From: Candidatus Coatesiibacteriota bacterium
Lineage (GTDB): Bacteria; JAFGND01
Assembly (NCBI GenBank): GCA_016927185.1
Contig: JAFGND010000084.1
Coordinates: 1-24,175, forward strand
Length of the DNA: 24,175 nt
Reading direction: 5' to 3'
The position numbers were made by a program, and so were the translations under genes. Below, in pieces: positions 15,140 to 23,520 of this stretch. A model generated the notes under the pieces. It ran no database searches. It was not told where the DNA came from and was given only the letters and a program-made list of their open reading frames with translations. Position 1 is the first letter of the stretch; each line of letters opens with the position of its first letter.

Positions 15140-16414
15140 ATGAGAATTTTTTTGATTTGTGCCCTGATTTTGGTTTTATCATGTTTTCTTTTTTCAGCTC
15201 CCGGGGATTTGATCTGGAAATTCAAGACAGAAAACTATGTCATATCTTCTCCATGTTTATCAGAAGAAGTGGTTTTCGTGGGTAGTTATGACACATATCT
15301 TTATGCAGTAAACAGTTCTGATAGTTCTCTTAAATGGAAATATCAGACAGGTGGATTTATGTGGTCTTCCCCATGCATTTCTGAAGATGTTGTATATATT
15401 GGATGTCTTGACAATTTCCTTTATGCAGTTAATGCAATTAATGGTTCACTTAAATGGAAATATGAAACCGGGAGTTTCATAAGGTCTTCACCTTGTGTTA
15501 AAGATAGTATTGTATATATTGGAAGTGATGATAGTTATCTATATGCAATAAGAAAATCAGACAGTACCCTTAAGTGGAGATATCAGACAGGCAGTTTTGT
15601 TTTCTCATCACCTTATGCTACTGACAATACAGTATATGTTGGAAGTTATGACAAGAATATTTATTCATTGAATGCTTCAGACGGCTCACTTAACTGGAAA
15701 TACCTGACTCAAGGAGCAGTTCAATCATCTCCATTTGCAGAAAACGGAGTGGTATATGCAGGCAGTGAGGATACTTATCTGTATGCGCTAAATAGTTCTG
15801 ATGGTTCCCTTAAATGGTCATATAAAACAGATAACAGTATTTTCTATTCATCACCATGCTTTGTGGAGGGAGTAGTCTATACTGGAAGTAATGATGGATA
15901 TATTCATGCAGTAAATAGTTCAAATGGTTCCCTCGTATGGAAATATGGGACAGGAAATTATATCTACTCATCTCCATGCGTTGAAAATGAGGTAGTCTAT
16001 TTTGGAAGTTATGATACAAATCTTTATGCAGTAAACAGCTCAAATGGTTCTCTTTCATGGGTATTCAAGACTGGAAATGCAATCTTCTCTTCTCCCTGTC
16101 TCTCAGAAGGAGTAGTTTACGTAGGAAGTCATGATGGATATCTTTATGCAATAGAAACATATGGATATGAGGGTTTCAAGGAAGACGGAATAAATCCAGG
16201 ATTGCCAAGCAATAATCTTGAAATCTCACCCAATCCATTTTCAAAGAGACTTGCAATATCATCTGACTCAGATATCTTAGTTTATTCCCTGACAGGTCAA
16301 TTAATAATGAAACTATCAAAAGGAAAGAATTCTATTGATACAAGCAATTGGAGAGAAGGAATATACATAATAAAAGCAGGGAATCTTGCAAAAAAAGTAG
16401 CAAAGATAAACTAA
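15140..16414 (+). CDS. Secreted eight-bladed PQQ-like beta-propeller protein with T9SS sorting domain
   Basis: A 424-residue exported protein. Residues 1-20 form a signal peptide (cleavage after FSA). Residues about 26-342 are eight tandem blades of 40 residues each, one of them 41. Each has the pattern W-K-Y-x-T-G-x-x-x-x-S-S-P, then VVYxGSxDxYLYAxNxxxGSL, and six of the eight have Cys after SSP. The blade tryptophans fall at 26, 66, 106, 146, 186, 226, 267 and 307. After a short linker the last ~64 residues (361-424) match the Por/T9SS type A sorting domain: SPNPF, a hydrophobic VYSLTGQLI strand, GKNSIDTSNWREGIYIIKAG and a final KKVAKIN. The protein should therefore pass the outer membrane by the type IX system and be anchored or released. 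SD AGGAGG is at 15129-15134. The ligand is unknown; it is not evidence of PQQ enzymology. Confidence 0.9.
   Translation: MRIFLICALILVLSCFLFSAPGDLIWKFKTENYVISSPCLSEEVVFVGSYDTYLYAVNSSDSSLKWKYQTGGFMWSSPCISEDVVYIGCLDNFLYAVNAINGSLKWKYETGSFIRSSPCVKDSIVYIGSDDSYLYAIRKSDSTLKWRYQTGSFVFSSPYATDNTVYVGSYDKNIYSLNASDGSLNWKYLTQGAVQSSPFAENGVVYAGSEDTYLYALNSSDGSLKWSYKTDNSIFYSSPCFVEGVVYTGSNDGYIHAVNSSNGSLVWKYGTGNYIYSSPCVENEVVYFGSYDTNLYAVNSSNGSLSWVFKTGNAIFSSPCLSEGVVYVGSHDGYLYAIETYGYEGFKEDGINPGLPSNNLEISPNPFSKRLAISSDSDILVYSLTGQLIMKLSKGKNSIDTSNWREGIYIIKAGNLAKKVAKIN
15215..16165 (+). repeat. 120-bp tandem repeats encoding propeller blades
   Basis: Eight consecutive 120-base units (one of 123) inside the propeller gene. 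Short blocks such as GGTTCCCTTAAATGG-type and TCTTCACCATGC-type sequences recur at the same phase. The periodicity follows the protein repeat, and DNA-level similarity is high enough to allow recombination between units. Confidence 0.8.
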
Positions 16415-16463
16415 AGCATTTTAAATTGCTTCTTGTAACAAAAATACTGGAAAAGCAGGCAAC

Positions 16464-16491
16464 TTGACTTTAATTTTTATTTTACTATATT
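16464..16491 (+). promoter_or_regulatory. Sigma-70 promoter of the catalase gene
   Basis: TTGACT (16464-16469), a 16-base spacer and TATATT (16486-16491), about 90 bases ahead of the catalase start. The leader between is AT-rich and contains a small inverted repeat, TTTAG-AAAA-CTAAA at 16511-16524. Confidence 0.55.
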
Positions 16492-16498
16492 GTAATAA
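16482..16498. promoter_or_regulatory. Imperfect palindrome over the catalase -10 region
   Basis: The 17 bases TTACTATATTGTAATAA are symmetric at six of eight base pairs. They overlap the -10 element, where a peroxide-sensing repressor of the Fur/PerR type would be expected to bind. The match to the Bacillus PerR box is poor, so this is only a candidate. Confidence 0.25.
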
Positions 16499-16582
16499 CT
16501 TTAAAACTGCTTTAGAAAACTAAAACAAAGATCCTGAAAAGGCAAGACAAAATCAATTATATAAAAATGAAAGGAAGGTTTT

Positions 16583-18016
16583 ATGGATGAAAAACGCTTA
16601 ACAACCAATCAGGGAGTTCCAGTACCAAACAATCAGAACTCACTTACTGTTGGAGAAAGAGGACCAGTTTTACTTCAGGATGTCCAGCTTATCGAAAAAC
16701 TAGCTCATTTTGACAGAGAGAGGATCCCTGAAAGAGTAGTACATGCAAAAGGAGCAGGCGCATTTGGCTACTTTAAAGTTCATCAAAGCATGGCAAAATA
16801 TACGATGGCTAAATTCCTTCAGGATCCAGCTAAGGAAACACCTGTTCTTGTAAGGTTTTCAACTGTTGTAGGGGCAAAAGGATCTGCAGATACAGCAAGA
16901 GATCCCAGGGGATTTGCAGTAAAATTCTATACTGAAGATGGAAATTATGACCTTGTGGGAAATAATCTGCCAGTATTTTTCATCAGGGATGCTTTCAAGT
17001 TTCCCGACATGGTTCATTCATTCAAACCTGCACCAGATACTAATGTCGTTGATGATAACAGGTTCTGGGACTTTATTTCTTTAACTCCAGAGTCCACTCA
17101 CATGATAACATGGCTTTACTCGGACAGAGGAACAGTAAAAAGCTACAGAACAATGGAAGGTTTCGGTGTAAATACTTACAAATGGATAAATGCAGAAGGG
17201 AAAGCAGTTTATGTTAAATATCACTGGAAACCCGAGTCAGGACTGCAGACTATTGACAGACATGAAGCAACACGGCTTGCAGGAGAAGATCCTGATGTAG
17301 CAACCAGAGACCTATTTGACACTATTGCATCAGGAAAGACAGTTGTATTTGACCTTCATGTACAGGTCATGGATATTGAAGATGAACTGAAACAAACCTT
17401 TGATCCACTTGACCCAACAAAAACATGGCCAGAAGACAAATTCCCTCTGATAAAAGTTGGAAAGATGGTATTAAATCGCAATCCTGGAAATTTCTTCGAG
17501 GAGATTGAACAGGCAGCATTCTGTCCTGCTTCCATAATACCAGGCATAGATCTTTCTGCTGACAAATTGCTTCAGGGAAGAGCATTTGCTTATGCTGATA
17601 CTCAAAGGCATAGACTTGGTGCCAATTATTTGCAATTAAAAGTCAATCAACCAAAAATTCCGGTCAATAACAATCAGCGTGATGGATTAATGCAATCAGA
17701 TATGCATAAAGGACATACCAACTATGAACCTAACACATTGTCTGATGGAATGCCAAAAGAAGCTTCTCCCATCCCTCTCGAGGATTTGAAACTGGAAGGT
17801 AAAGTTGGAAGGCAGAAAATATCAAAAACCAACGATTTTGAACAAGCAGGAGAGCATTACAGATCCCTTTCAAAGGTGGATCAGGATCATTTGATAGACA
17901 ATATCGTTGATTCATTATGCAAGGTTAATAAAGAAATACAGATGAGAATGATAGAAAATTTCATGAAGGCAGACAAGGAATTAGGAAAAAGAGTATCTGA
18001 TGGAATAAATACGTAG
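16583..18016 (+). CDS. katA: Monofunctional heme catalase (small-subunit, KatA-type)
   Basis: A 477-residue catalase that converts hydrogen peroxide to water and oxygen. The length fits the small-subunit clade. Active-site residues are in place: distal His54 in RVVHAKGAGA, Ser93 in RFSTV, Asn127 in DLVGNNLPVFFIRD, and the proximal heme ligand Tyr337 with Arg333 in RAFAYADTQRHRLG. No signal peptide is present, so it acts in the cytoplasm. The ATG at 16583 has AAGGAAGG four bases upstream. The gene stands alone between its own promoter and a strong terminator. In a genome that otherwise looks fermentative it gives protection against oxygen exposure. It could have been acquired from another lineage, but base composition looks like that of its neighbours. 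Confidence 0.97.
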   Translation: MDEKRLTTNQGVPVPNNQNSLTVGERGPVLLQDVQLIEKLAHFDRERIPERVVHAKGAGAFGYFKVHQSMAKYTMAKFLQDPAKETPVLVRFSTVVGAKGSADTARDPRGFAVKFYTEDGNYDLVGNNLPVFFIRDAFKFPDMVHSFKPAPDTNVVDDNRFWDFISLTPESTHMITWLYSDRGTVKSYRTMEGFGVNTYKWINAEGKAVYVKYHWKPESGLQTIDRHEATRLAGEDPDVATRDLFDTIASGKTVVFDLHVQVMDIEDELKQTFDPLDPTKTWPEDKFPLIKVGKMVLNRNPGNFFEEIEQAAFCPASIIPGIDLSADKLLQGRAFAYADTQRHRLGANYLQLKVNQPKIPVNNNQRDGLMQSDMHKGHTNYEPNTLSDGMPKEASPIPLEDLKLEGKVGRQKISKTNDFEQAGEHYRSLSKVDQDHLIDNIVDSLCKVNKEIQMRMIENFMKADKELGKRVSDGINT

Positions 18017-18044
18017 AAATACTCTTTATCTTAGAAGTTAAGAA

Positions 18045-18077
18045 GTGAGGATAGTTTTGGCTATCCTCACTTTTTTT
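18045..18077. terminator. Rho-independent terminator between catalase and arcC
   Basis: GTGAGGATAG (18045-18054), a six-base loop TTTTGG, and the exact complement CTATCCTCAC (18061-18070), followed by seven Ts. It ends the catalase transcript. On the other strand only two As-to-Ts flank the stem, so it is weaker for the convergent arcC, whose stop codon overlaps the T-run. Confidence 0.93.
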
Positions 18078-19020
18078 AATCTGGAACAATATGTGTACCG
18101 GTTTTACCATCAAAAGCATCAACAAGCTTGTCAACATGCGAGATTATTGCTTTTACTCCACCATTCTTAAGATACCATAAAGAAGCAGCGACTTTGGGTT
18201 CCATGCTTCCAGAACCGAAGTGACCTTCATCAAGGTATCTCTGCATTTCCCTTGCAGTTACGACATCAAGTTCCTTTTGATCCGGTTTCTTGAAATTGAT
18301 ACTTACCTTATCAACCGCAGTCAATATTATCAGGGTTTCTACAACAACATCATCTGCAAGCACAGCTGTTGCCCAATCCTTGTCAATGACAGCATCAATT
18401 CCCTCAAGTTTGCCATCCTGGAGAAGATAGCAAGGTATTCCACCTCCACCGCTTGCAATGACTACGCAACCTTCTTCCAGAAGCTTGCTAACCGTATGTC
18501 TTTCCCATATCCTGTATGGTTTTGGGGAAGGAACAACTCTCCTGTATCCCCTGCCAGCATCTTCCTTTACTATCCAGCCATTCTTTTCATGCTTCAATGC
18601 TTCCTCTTTTGAATAAAAAGGACCGATTGGCTTGGTTGGATTTTCAAGCGCAGGGTCGTCAAGATGGACGAGAGCCTGACTCAATATAGTCACGACTTCC
18701 TTTCTTATTCCTGCCTTTCTCAGCATATTCTGCAGACTTTGCTGAAGCATGTAACCCATTGTGCCCTGTGTTGCCGCAACCAAAACACCAAGAGGGAGCT
18801 CCGGCACTTCTACTTTTGCGCGTTCTGCCATTAGAAGCATATCCCCAACTTGAGGTCCGTTTCCATGAGTGATTATTATCTCATATCCTCGCTTTACCAT
18901 TTCTACAATTCCAATAAGGGATTGCCTTGTCCTTGCAAACTGCTGGTAAATATTACCTTCTTCGCCCTCTCGCTTTATAGCGTTTCCACCAAATGCTACT
19001 GCCAGTATTTTCCTGCTCAT
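18076..19020 (-). CDS. arcC: Carbamate kinase
   Basis: A 314-residue carbamate kinase, which makes ATP and carbamate from carbamoyl phosphate and ADP (reversible). The amino-acid-kinase fold motifs are present: GGNAI (11-15), THGNGPQVG (51-59), the AATQGTMGYMLQQ segment (82-94), ASGGGGIPC, and DKDWATAVLA. Length is normal for ArcC. Its ATG follows directly on the stop codon of the CpgS-like gene (TAG then ATG), with AAAGGA inside the end of that gene, so the two are translationally coupled. No arginine deiminase or carbamoyltransferase gene is in the window, so the source of carbamoyl phosphate (arginine, agmatine, purine or other catabolism) cannot be told from here. Confidence 0.96.
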   Translation of the reverse strand: MSRKILAVAFGGNAIKREGEEGNIYQQFARTRQSLIGIVEMVKRGYEIIITHGNGPQVGDMLLMAERAKVEVPELPLGVLVAATQGTMGYMLQQSLQNMLRKAGIRKEVVTILSQALVHLDDPALENPTKPIGPFYSKEEALKHEKNGWIVKEDAGRGYRRVVPSPKPYRIWERHTVSKLLEEGCVVIASGGGGIPCYLLQDGKLEGIDAVIDKDWATAVLADDVVVETLIILTAVDKVSINFKKPDQKELDVVTAREMQRYLDEGHFGSGSMEPKVAASLWYLKNGGVKAIISHVDKLVDAFDGKTGTHIVPD

Positions 19021-20328
19021 CTAAAATCCTTTTAGAACATCTTCCATATCAGGCTTGCCAATTTCCTGAAGATCATAACCTACCCTGACGCTTGTTTTTT
19101 TAATTTTTATGAGTCTTCTCAAGTCTATCGGTGTTGCAATTATTACTGTATCACAAGGGGTTCTGTCAATTGTCTCCTCAAGATCTCTCATTTGCTTGAC
19201 GCCATAACCCATTGCAGGTAGCAAAGTTCCAATGCATGGATACTTGCTGAATGTATCTGTTATGCTTCCAACAGTATAAGGTCTTGGACATACAATATCT
19301 CCTGCCCCGAACTTCTTTGCAGCAACAATGCCTGCACCATATTTCATTTCTCCGTGAGTTAATGTAGGTCCATCCTCTATTACAAGAACTCGCTTTCCCT
19401 TGATGGCAGATGGATCTGTTACAGTAATTGGAGATGCAGCACTTATAACAGTTGCCTTCGAATTGACATTGAAAATGTTTTCCTGAACCTCTAAGACACA
19501 CTCCCAGTTGGCAGTATCAATCTTGTTTATAACAATAACATCAGCCATTTTCAGGTTTGTCTCCCCTGGATAATACTTCAGCTCATGTCCTGGTCTGTGA
19601 GGATCAACAACAACAATATGGAGATCAGGTTTGTAGAATGGCAGATCATTGTTTCCTCCATCCCATACTATTACATCAGCCTCTTTTTCAGCTTCTCTTA
19701 AAATTGCTTCATAATCGACACCTGCATATATCACTCCACCCATATCAATATGAGGTTCATACTCTTCCATTTCCTCAATTGTGCAGTTATGGGCTTTCAA
19801 ATCTTGAATAGTTGCAAACCTCTGTACCTTCTGTGCAACCAAATCACCATAAGGCATCGGGTGTCTTATAGCAACAACTTTCTTTCCCTTATTACGCAGT
19901 ACCTGTACCACTCTTCGCGTCGTCTGGCTCTTTCCACAACCTGTTCTGACTGCACATATTGAAATTACTGGTTTGGAGCTTTTCAACATAGTATGCTTAG
20001 CTCCAAGAAGCATGAAATCAGCACCAGCCGCGTTTGCTGCACAGGCTTTGTGCATTACGTATTCATGGGAAACGTCACTATATGAGAAGACTACAAGATC
20101 TATCTTCTCTGCTTTAATGAGCTTTACAAGTTCAGACTCATCATAGATTGGAATCCCTTCTTCATAACCTTTGCCTGCCAGCTGAGCTGGATATTTCCTT
20201 CCAAAGATATCGGGGATCTGTGTTGCAGTAAATGCCACAACATTATAATCCTTGTTACCGCGGAAGAACATATTGAAATTATGAAAATCTCTCCCTGCAG
20301 CACCCATAATTAAAACTCTCTTAGTCAT
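19021..20328 (-). CDS. CpgS-like P-loop protein (cyclic 2,3-diphosphoglycerate synthetase homologue)
   Basis: A 435-residue protein related to the archaeal cyclic 2,3-diphosphoglycerate synthetase. It has an N-terminal Rossmann-like segment (VLIMGAAGRDFHNF, 5-18), then a P-loop RTGCGKS (128-134), and the conserved VWDGGNNDLPFY (221-232). NKID at 268-271 resembles a GTPase NKxD motif. In bacteria this family is common in fermenters and often sits beside carbamate kinase, but its reaction there is not established, so the archaeal name should not be taken as proven. SD AGGAAGG precedes ATG 20328. It is the first gene of an operon with arcC and overlaps its ribosome binding site. A carbamoyl-phosphate or phosphoryl-transfer related role is inference from context. 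Confidence 0.85.
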   Translation of the reverse strand: MTKRVLIMGAAGRDFHNFNMFFRGNKDYNVVAFTATQIPDIFGRKYPAQLAGKGYEEGIPIYDESELVKLIKAEKIDLVVFSYSDVSHEYVMHKACAANAAGADFMLLGAKHTMLKSSKPVISICAVRTGCGKSQTTRRVVQVLRNKGKKVVAIRHPMPYGDLVAQKVQRFATIQDLKAHNCTIEEMEEYEPHIDMGGVIYAGVDYEAILREAEKEADVIVWDGGNNDLPFYKPDLHIVVVDPHRPGHELKYYPGETNLKMADVIVINKIDTANWECVLEVQENIFNVNSKATVISAASPITVTDPSAIKGKRVLVIEDGPTLTHGEMKYGAGIVAAKKFGAGDIVCPRPYTVGSITDTFSKYPCIGTLLPAMGYGVKQMRDLEETIDRTPCDTVIIATPIDLRRLIKIKKTSVRVGYDLQEIGKPDMEDVLKGF

Positions 20329-20366
20329 AACAACCTTCCTTGATCAAATGAAAACAAATATTACCA

Positions 20367-20395
20367 ATTATAAACTTTATGAAAGAAATGATTAA
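20367..20395 (-). promoter_or_regulatory. Possible promoter of the cpgS-like/arcC operon
   Basis: On the minus strand TATAAT (complement of 20367-20372) is a perfect -10, with TTAATC (complement of 20390-20395) 17 bases upstream as a poor -35. It lies about 40 bases ahead of the start codon. The remaining part of the 198-base gap (20329-20526) holds a 12-base direct repeat (AAAGAAATGATT at 20382 and 20439) and no clear terminator for ppdK. Confidence 0.35.
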
Positions 20396-20526
20396 GTATT
20401 TCTTGAAAAAGCTGCAATAATAGAGCTAGAACTCAAATAAAGAAATGATTCCCTGAAAAACATATAATCCATAAGCTGTTTCATAATCATTTTCAGTAAA
20501 AAATGTTTACTTCAAGCATCTTATTT

Positions 20527-23241
20527 CTATTTCTTCTCTTTAATTACTGCTTGTGCAGCAGCAAGCCTGGCTATGGGAACACGATAAGGTGAACATGAAA
20601 CATAGTCCATGCCAACTATATGGCAGAATTCAATGCTTGTTGGTTCCCCTCCATGTTCTCCACATATACCTACTTTCAAGTTATTCCTTGTTGAACGACC
20701 TCTTTTTGTACCCATGTCAACAAGCTGTCCAACTCCTTCCCTGTCAAGCATCTGGAAAGGATCAAAAGGCAGTATCTTCTTCTCAAGGTATTCTGGCAGG
20801 AATACTCCTGCATCATCCCTTGAATAACCGAATGTCATCTGTGTCAAATCATTTGTACCGAATGAGAAAAACTCAGCTTCCCTTGCAATCTGATCCGCAA
20901 TTAATGCTGCTCTTGGAATTTCTATCATTGTTCCAACCTGATAAGCAACTTTTATGTTGTATTCTTTTTGCACCTGCTCTGCAACCTCAACAACAATGGC
21001 TTTCTGGTTAACAAACTCGGTCAAGGTTCCCGTCAGTGGTATCATTATTTCTGGTTTAACAGTAATGCCTTTGCTGGAGAGTTCGCATGCTGCTTCCATT
21101 ATAGCTCTTGCCTGCATGGCAGTTATCTCTGGATAAGTGATACCAAGTCTGCAGCCCCTGTGACCAAGCATTGGATTGAATTCCCTGAGCTTTTCAGATC
21201 GTATTTTTACATTCTCAATTGTTGTTCCAATTCTTTCTGCCATTTCCTTCACTTCTAACTCAGAATGAGGCAGGAATTCATGCAATGGAGGATCCAGGGT
21301 TCTTATGGTTACAGGAAGTCCATTCATGACTTTGAATATTCCAAGGAAATCTTCTTTCTGCATTGGAAGAAGTTTCTTCAATGCTTTCTCTCTTCCTTCC
21401 TTGTTTTCAGCCATAATCATTTCCCTGACAGACCATATCCTGTCACCCTCGAAGAACATGTGTTCAGTCCTGCACAATCCGATGCCTTCTGCTCCGAAAT
21501 TGCGTGCAACCATGCTGTCTTTTGGTGTATCAGCATTTGTCCTGATTCTTAATCTCCTTGTATCATCTGCCCAGCTCATAAGTATTCCGAAACTTCCACC
21601 CAGCTCAGGAGCGATTGTTGAAACCTTACCTAATATTACCTCTCCAGTACTTCCATCAAGACTTATCCAGTCTCCTTCATTTATCTTACTTGAACCAATT
21701 TCTATAGTTTTCCTTGCATAATCAATGTTCAATGCACCACAACCTGCCACACAGCATTTACCCATACCTCTTGCAACAACTGCTGCATGGGAAGTCATTC
21801 CACCGCGTTGTGTCAGGATTCCCTGAGCAACATTCATTCCACCTATATCTTCAGGACTTGTCTCAATCCTGACAAGAATTACCTTTTTGCCTTCCTTAGC
21901 CCAGCTTTCTGCATCATCAGCGTGAAAGACAACCATTCCTGATGCAGCTCCAGGTGAAGCAGGTAATCCCTTTGCAATAACCTGAATAGTTTTTGACTTG
22001 TCAAAAGCAGGATGCAAAAGCTGATTGAGCTGATTTGGCTGAACTCTCAAAAGAGCTGTTTCCTTATCAATAAGACCTTCATTAACCATGTCAACTGCTA
22101 TCTTTACTGCTGCAGCTGCTGTTCTCTTCCCGCTTCTTGTCTGAAGCATCCATAACTTGTTCTTTTGAATTGTAAACTCTATGTCCTGCATCTCTTTATA
22201 GTGCTTCTCAAGTTTCAGGTATATATCCACCAGCTCCTTGTAAGGTTCTGACATCAGTTCCTCTAATGAAGGATAGGTTTTCTTCCTGTCATCCTCGATT
22301 ACAGAATTATTCTTTGCCCATTCAAGAGAGCCTTCCTTTGTTATCTGCTGAGGTGTTCTTATTCCTGCAACGACGTCTTCTCCCTGAGCATTTATAAGGA
22401 ATTCACCATAGAATTTGTTCTCTCCTGTTGCTGGGTTTCTTGTGAAAGCTACTCCTGTAGCACAATCATCACCCATATTACCGAACACCATTGCCTGCAC
22501 ATTAACTGCAGTTCCCCAATCTGATGATATACCATTTAGTTCCCTGTACTTTATTGCTCGCATGTTCATCCATGAACCGAATACTGCATTAATTGCACCC
22601 CAGAGTTGTTCGTTTGGATCTTCCGGGAAATCGATGCCCTTCTTTTCCTTTATAAGTGCCTTGAATTCCTCTACAAGTTCCTGCATATCCGAAGCACTAA
22701 GCTCAGTATCAAGTTTTACACCTTTCTTGTGCTTCTTTTTCTCTATTACTAGTTCGAATGGATCCTCATCTTCCTTTCTTTCGGGTTTCAGCCCCAGGAC
22801 AACATCTCCATACATCTGGACGAATCTTCTATAACTATCCCAGCCAAATCTCTCATTCCCTGATTTCTTTATCAATGCGATTACAGTATCTTTATTCAAT
22901 CCCAGATTAAGAACAGTATCCATCATGCCTGGCATGCTTACTCTTGCGCCTGAACGTACGGAAACCAGAAGAGGGTTTTCCTTGTCTCCAAATTTGGCTC
23001 CCATTATTTTCTCTATATATTGAATTCCCTTACTTACTTCCTCAGTAAGTTCAGGAGGATATTTCCTCTCATTCTCATAATAAACTGTGCACATTTCTGT
23101 TGTTATTGTAAATCCCGCAGGAACAGGTATTCCCAATCCTGCCATTTCAGCCAGATCTGCTCCCTTTCCGCCAAGCAGATTGCGCAGTTTTGTGTTTCCT
23201 TCTGCAATACCTCCTCCAAAGGTATATACGTATTTTGCCAT
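20527..23241 (-). CDS. ppdK: Pyruvate, phosphate dikinase
   Basis: A 904-residue PPDK, which interconverts pyruvate, ATP and phosphate with PEP, AMP and pyrophosphate. It is used for glycolysis with PPi economy or for gluconeogenesis in many anaerobes. The N-terminal ATP-grasp domain begins [10 protein letters not shown]; the phosphohistidine domain has [21 protein letters not shown] with His485 and the regulatory-type Thr483. The C-terminal TIM barrel includes the RTEHMFF segment, [13 protein letters not shown], and the catalytic Cys860 in [10 protein letters not shown]. Length and domain order are complete. AGGAGG sits eight bases before ATG 23241. A TTGACA on the minus strand (complement of 23304-23309) is a possible -35 with no good -10. 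No PDRP regulator gene is adjacent. Confidence 0.98.
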   Translation of the reverse strand: MAKYVYTFGGGIAEGNTKLRNLLGGKGADLAEMAGLGIPVPAGFTITTEMCTVYYENERKYPPELTEEVSKGIQYIEKIMGAKFGDKENPLLVSVRSGARVSMPGMMDTVLNLGLNKDTVIALIKKSGNERFGWDSYRRFVQMYGDVVLGLKPERKEDEDPFELVIEKKKHKKGVKLDTELSASDMQELVEEFKALIKEKKGIDFPEDPNEQLWGAINAVFGSWMNMRAIKYRELNGISSDWGTAVNVQAMVFGNMGDDCATGVAFTRNPATGENKFYGEFLINAQGEDVVAGIRTPQQITKEGSLEWAKNNSVIEDDRKKTYPSLEELMSEPYKELVDIYLKLEKHYKEMQDIEFTIQKNKLWMLQTRSGKRTAAAAVKIAVDMVNEGLIDKETALLRVQPNQLNQLLHPAFDKSKTIQVIAKGLPASPGAASGMVVFHADDAESWAKEGKKVILVRIETSPEDIGGMNVAQGILTQRGGMTSHAAVVARGMGKCCVAGCGALNIDYARKTIEIGSSKINEGDWISLDGSTGEVILGKVSTIAPELGGSFGILMSWADDTRRLRIRTNADTPKDSMVARNFGAEGIGLCRTEHMFFEGDRIWSVREMIMAENKEGREKALKKLLPMQKEDFLGIFKVMNGLPVTIRTLDPPLHEFLPHSELEVKEMAERIGTTIENVKIRSEKLREFNPMLGHRGCRLGITYPEITAMQARAIMEAACELSSKGITVKPEIMIPLTGTLTEFVNQKAIVVEVAEQVQKEYNIKVAYQVGTMIEIPRAALIADQIAREAEFFSFGTNDLTQMTFGYSRDDAGVFLPEYLEKKILPFDPFQMLDREGVGQLVDMGTKRGRSTRNNLKVGICGEHGGEPTSIEFCHIVGMDYVSCSPYRVPIARLAAAQAVIKEKK

Positions 23242-23421
23242 TTAAGAACCTCCTTGAGTTTGCAAAAATGTTTTAAAAGTCATACCCTAAAAGCTTGCCT
23301 TCTTGTCAAGGCTTACTTTATCCGGAAGCGCTTAAGTAATTGATAAATATAGTATTATGTAAATATCATAGATGCTGGACTACTTTTCAATTCTGAATAT
23401 AAACAATGCACATCTTTTATA

Positions 23422-23446
23422 TTGACAAAATTATCTTTACTATAAT
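23422..23446 (+). promoter_or_regulatory. Promoter-like elements before the last propeller gene
   Basis: TTGACA (23422-23427) and TATAAT (23441-23446) are both perfect hexamers but only 13 bases apart, too close for normal sigma-70 use together. The TATAAT may work with a weaker upstream -35. The leader to the ATG at 23521 is about 70 bases. Confidence 0.3.
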
Positions 23447-23520
23447 TTTTATTGATACTTTGTAAAAGTCTAAAAACAATAAGATTTAGTAATTCAGCTC
23501 TATTAGAAAAGGATAAAAAA

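Noticed and set aside
15215-16165. CRISPR-like or satellite repeat
   Set aside because: The 120-base periodicity is explained by 40-residue propeller blades in one open frame.
20495-20511. Hairpin AGTAAA-AAATG-TTTACT as a ppdK terminator
   Set aside because: Only six A/T-rich pairs with no T-run after it on the minus strand.
20553-21011. Long open frame antisense to ppdK
   Set aside because: It lies wholly over the conserved C-terminal domain of PPDK, has no ribosome binding site and encodes no recognisable protein; the same holds for other antisense frames in ppdK and the cyclase.
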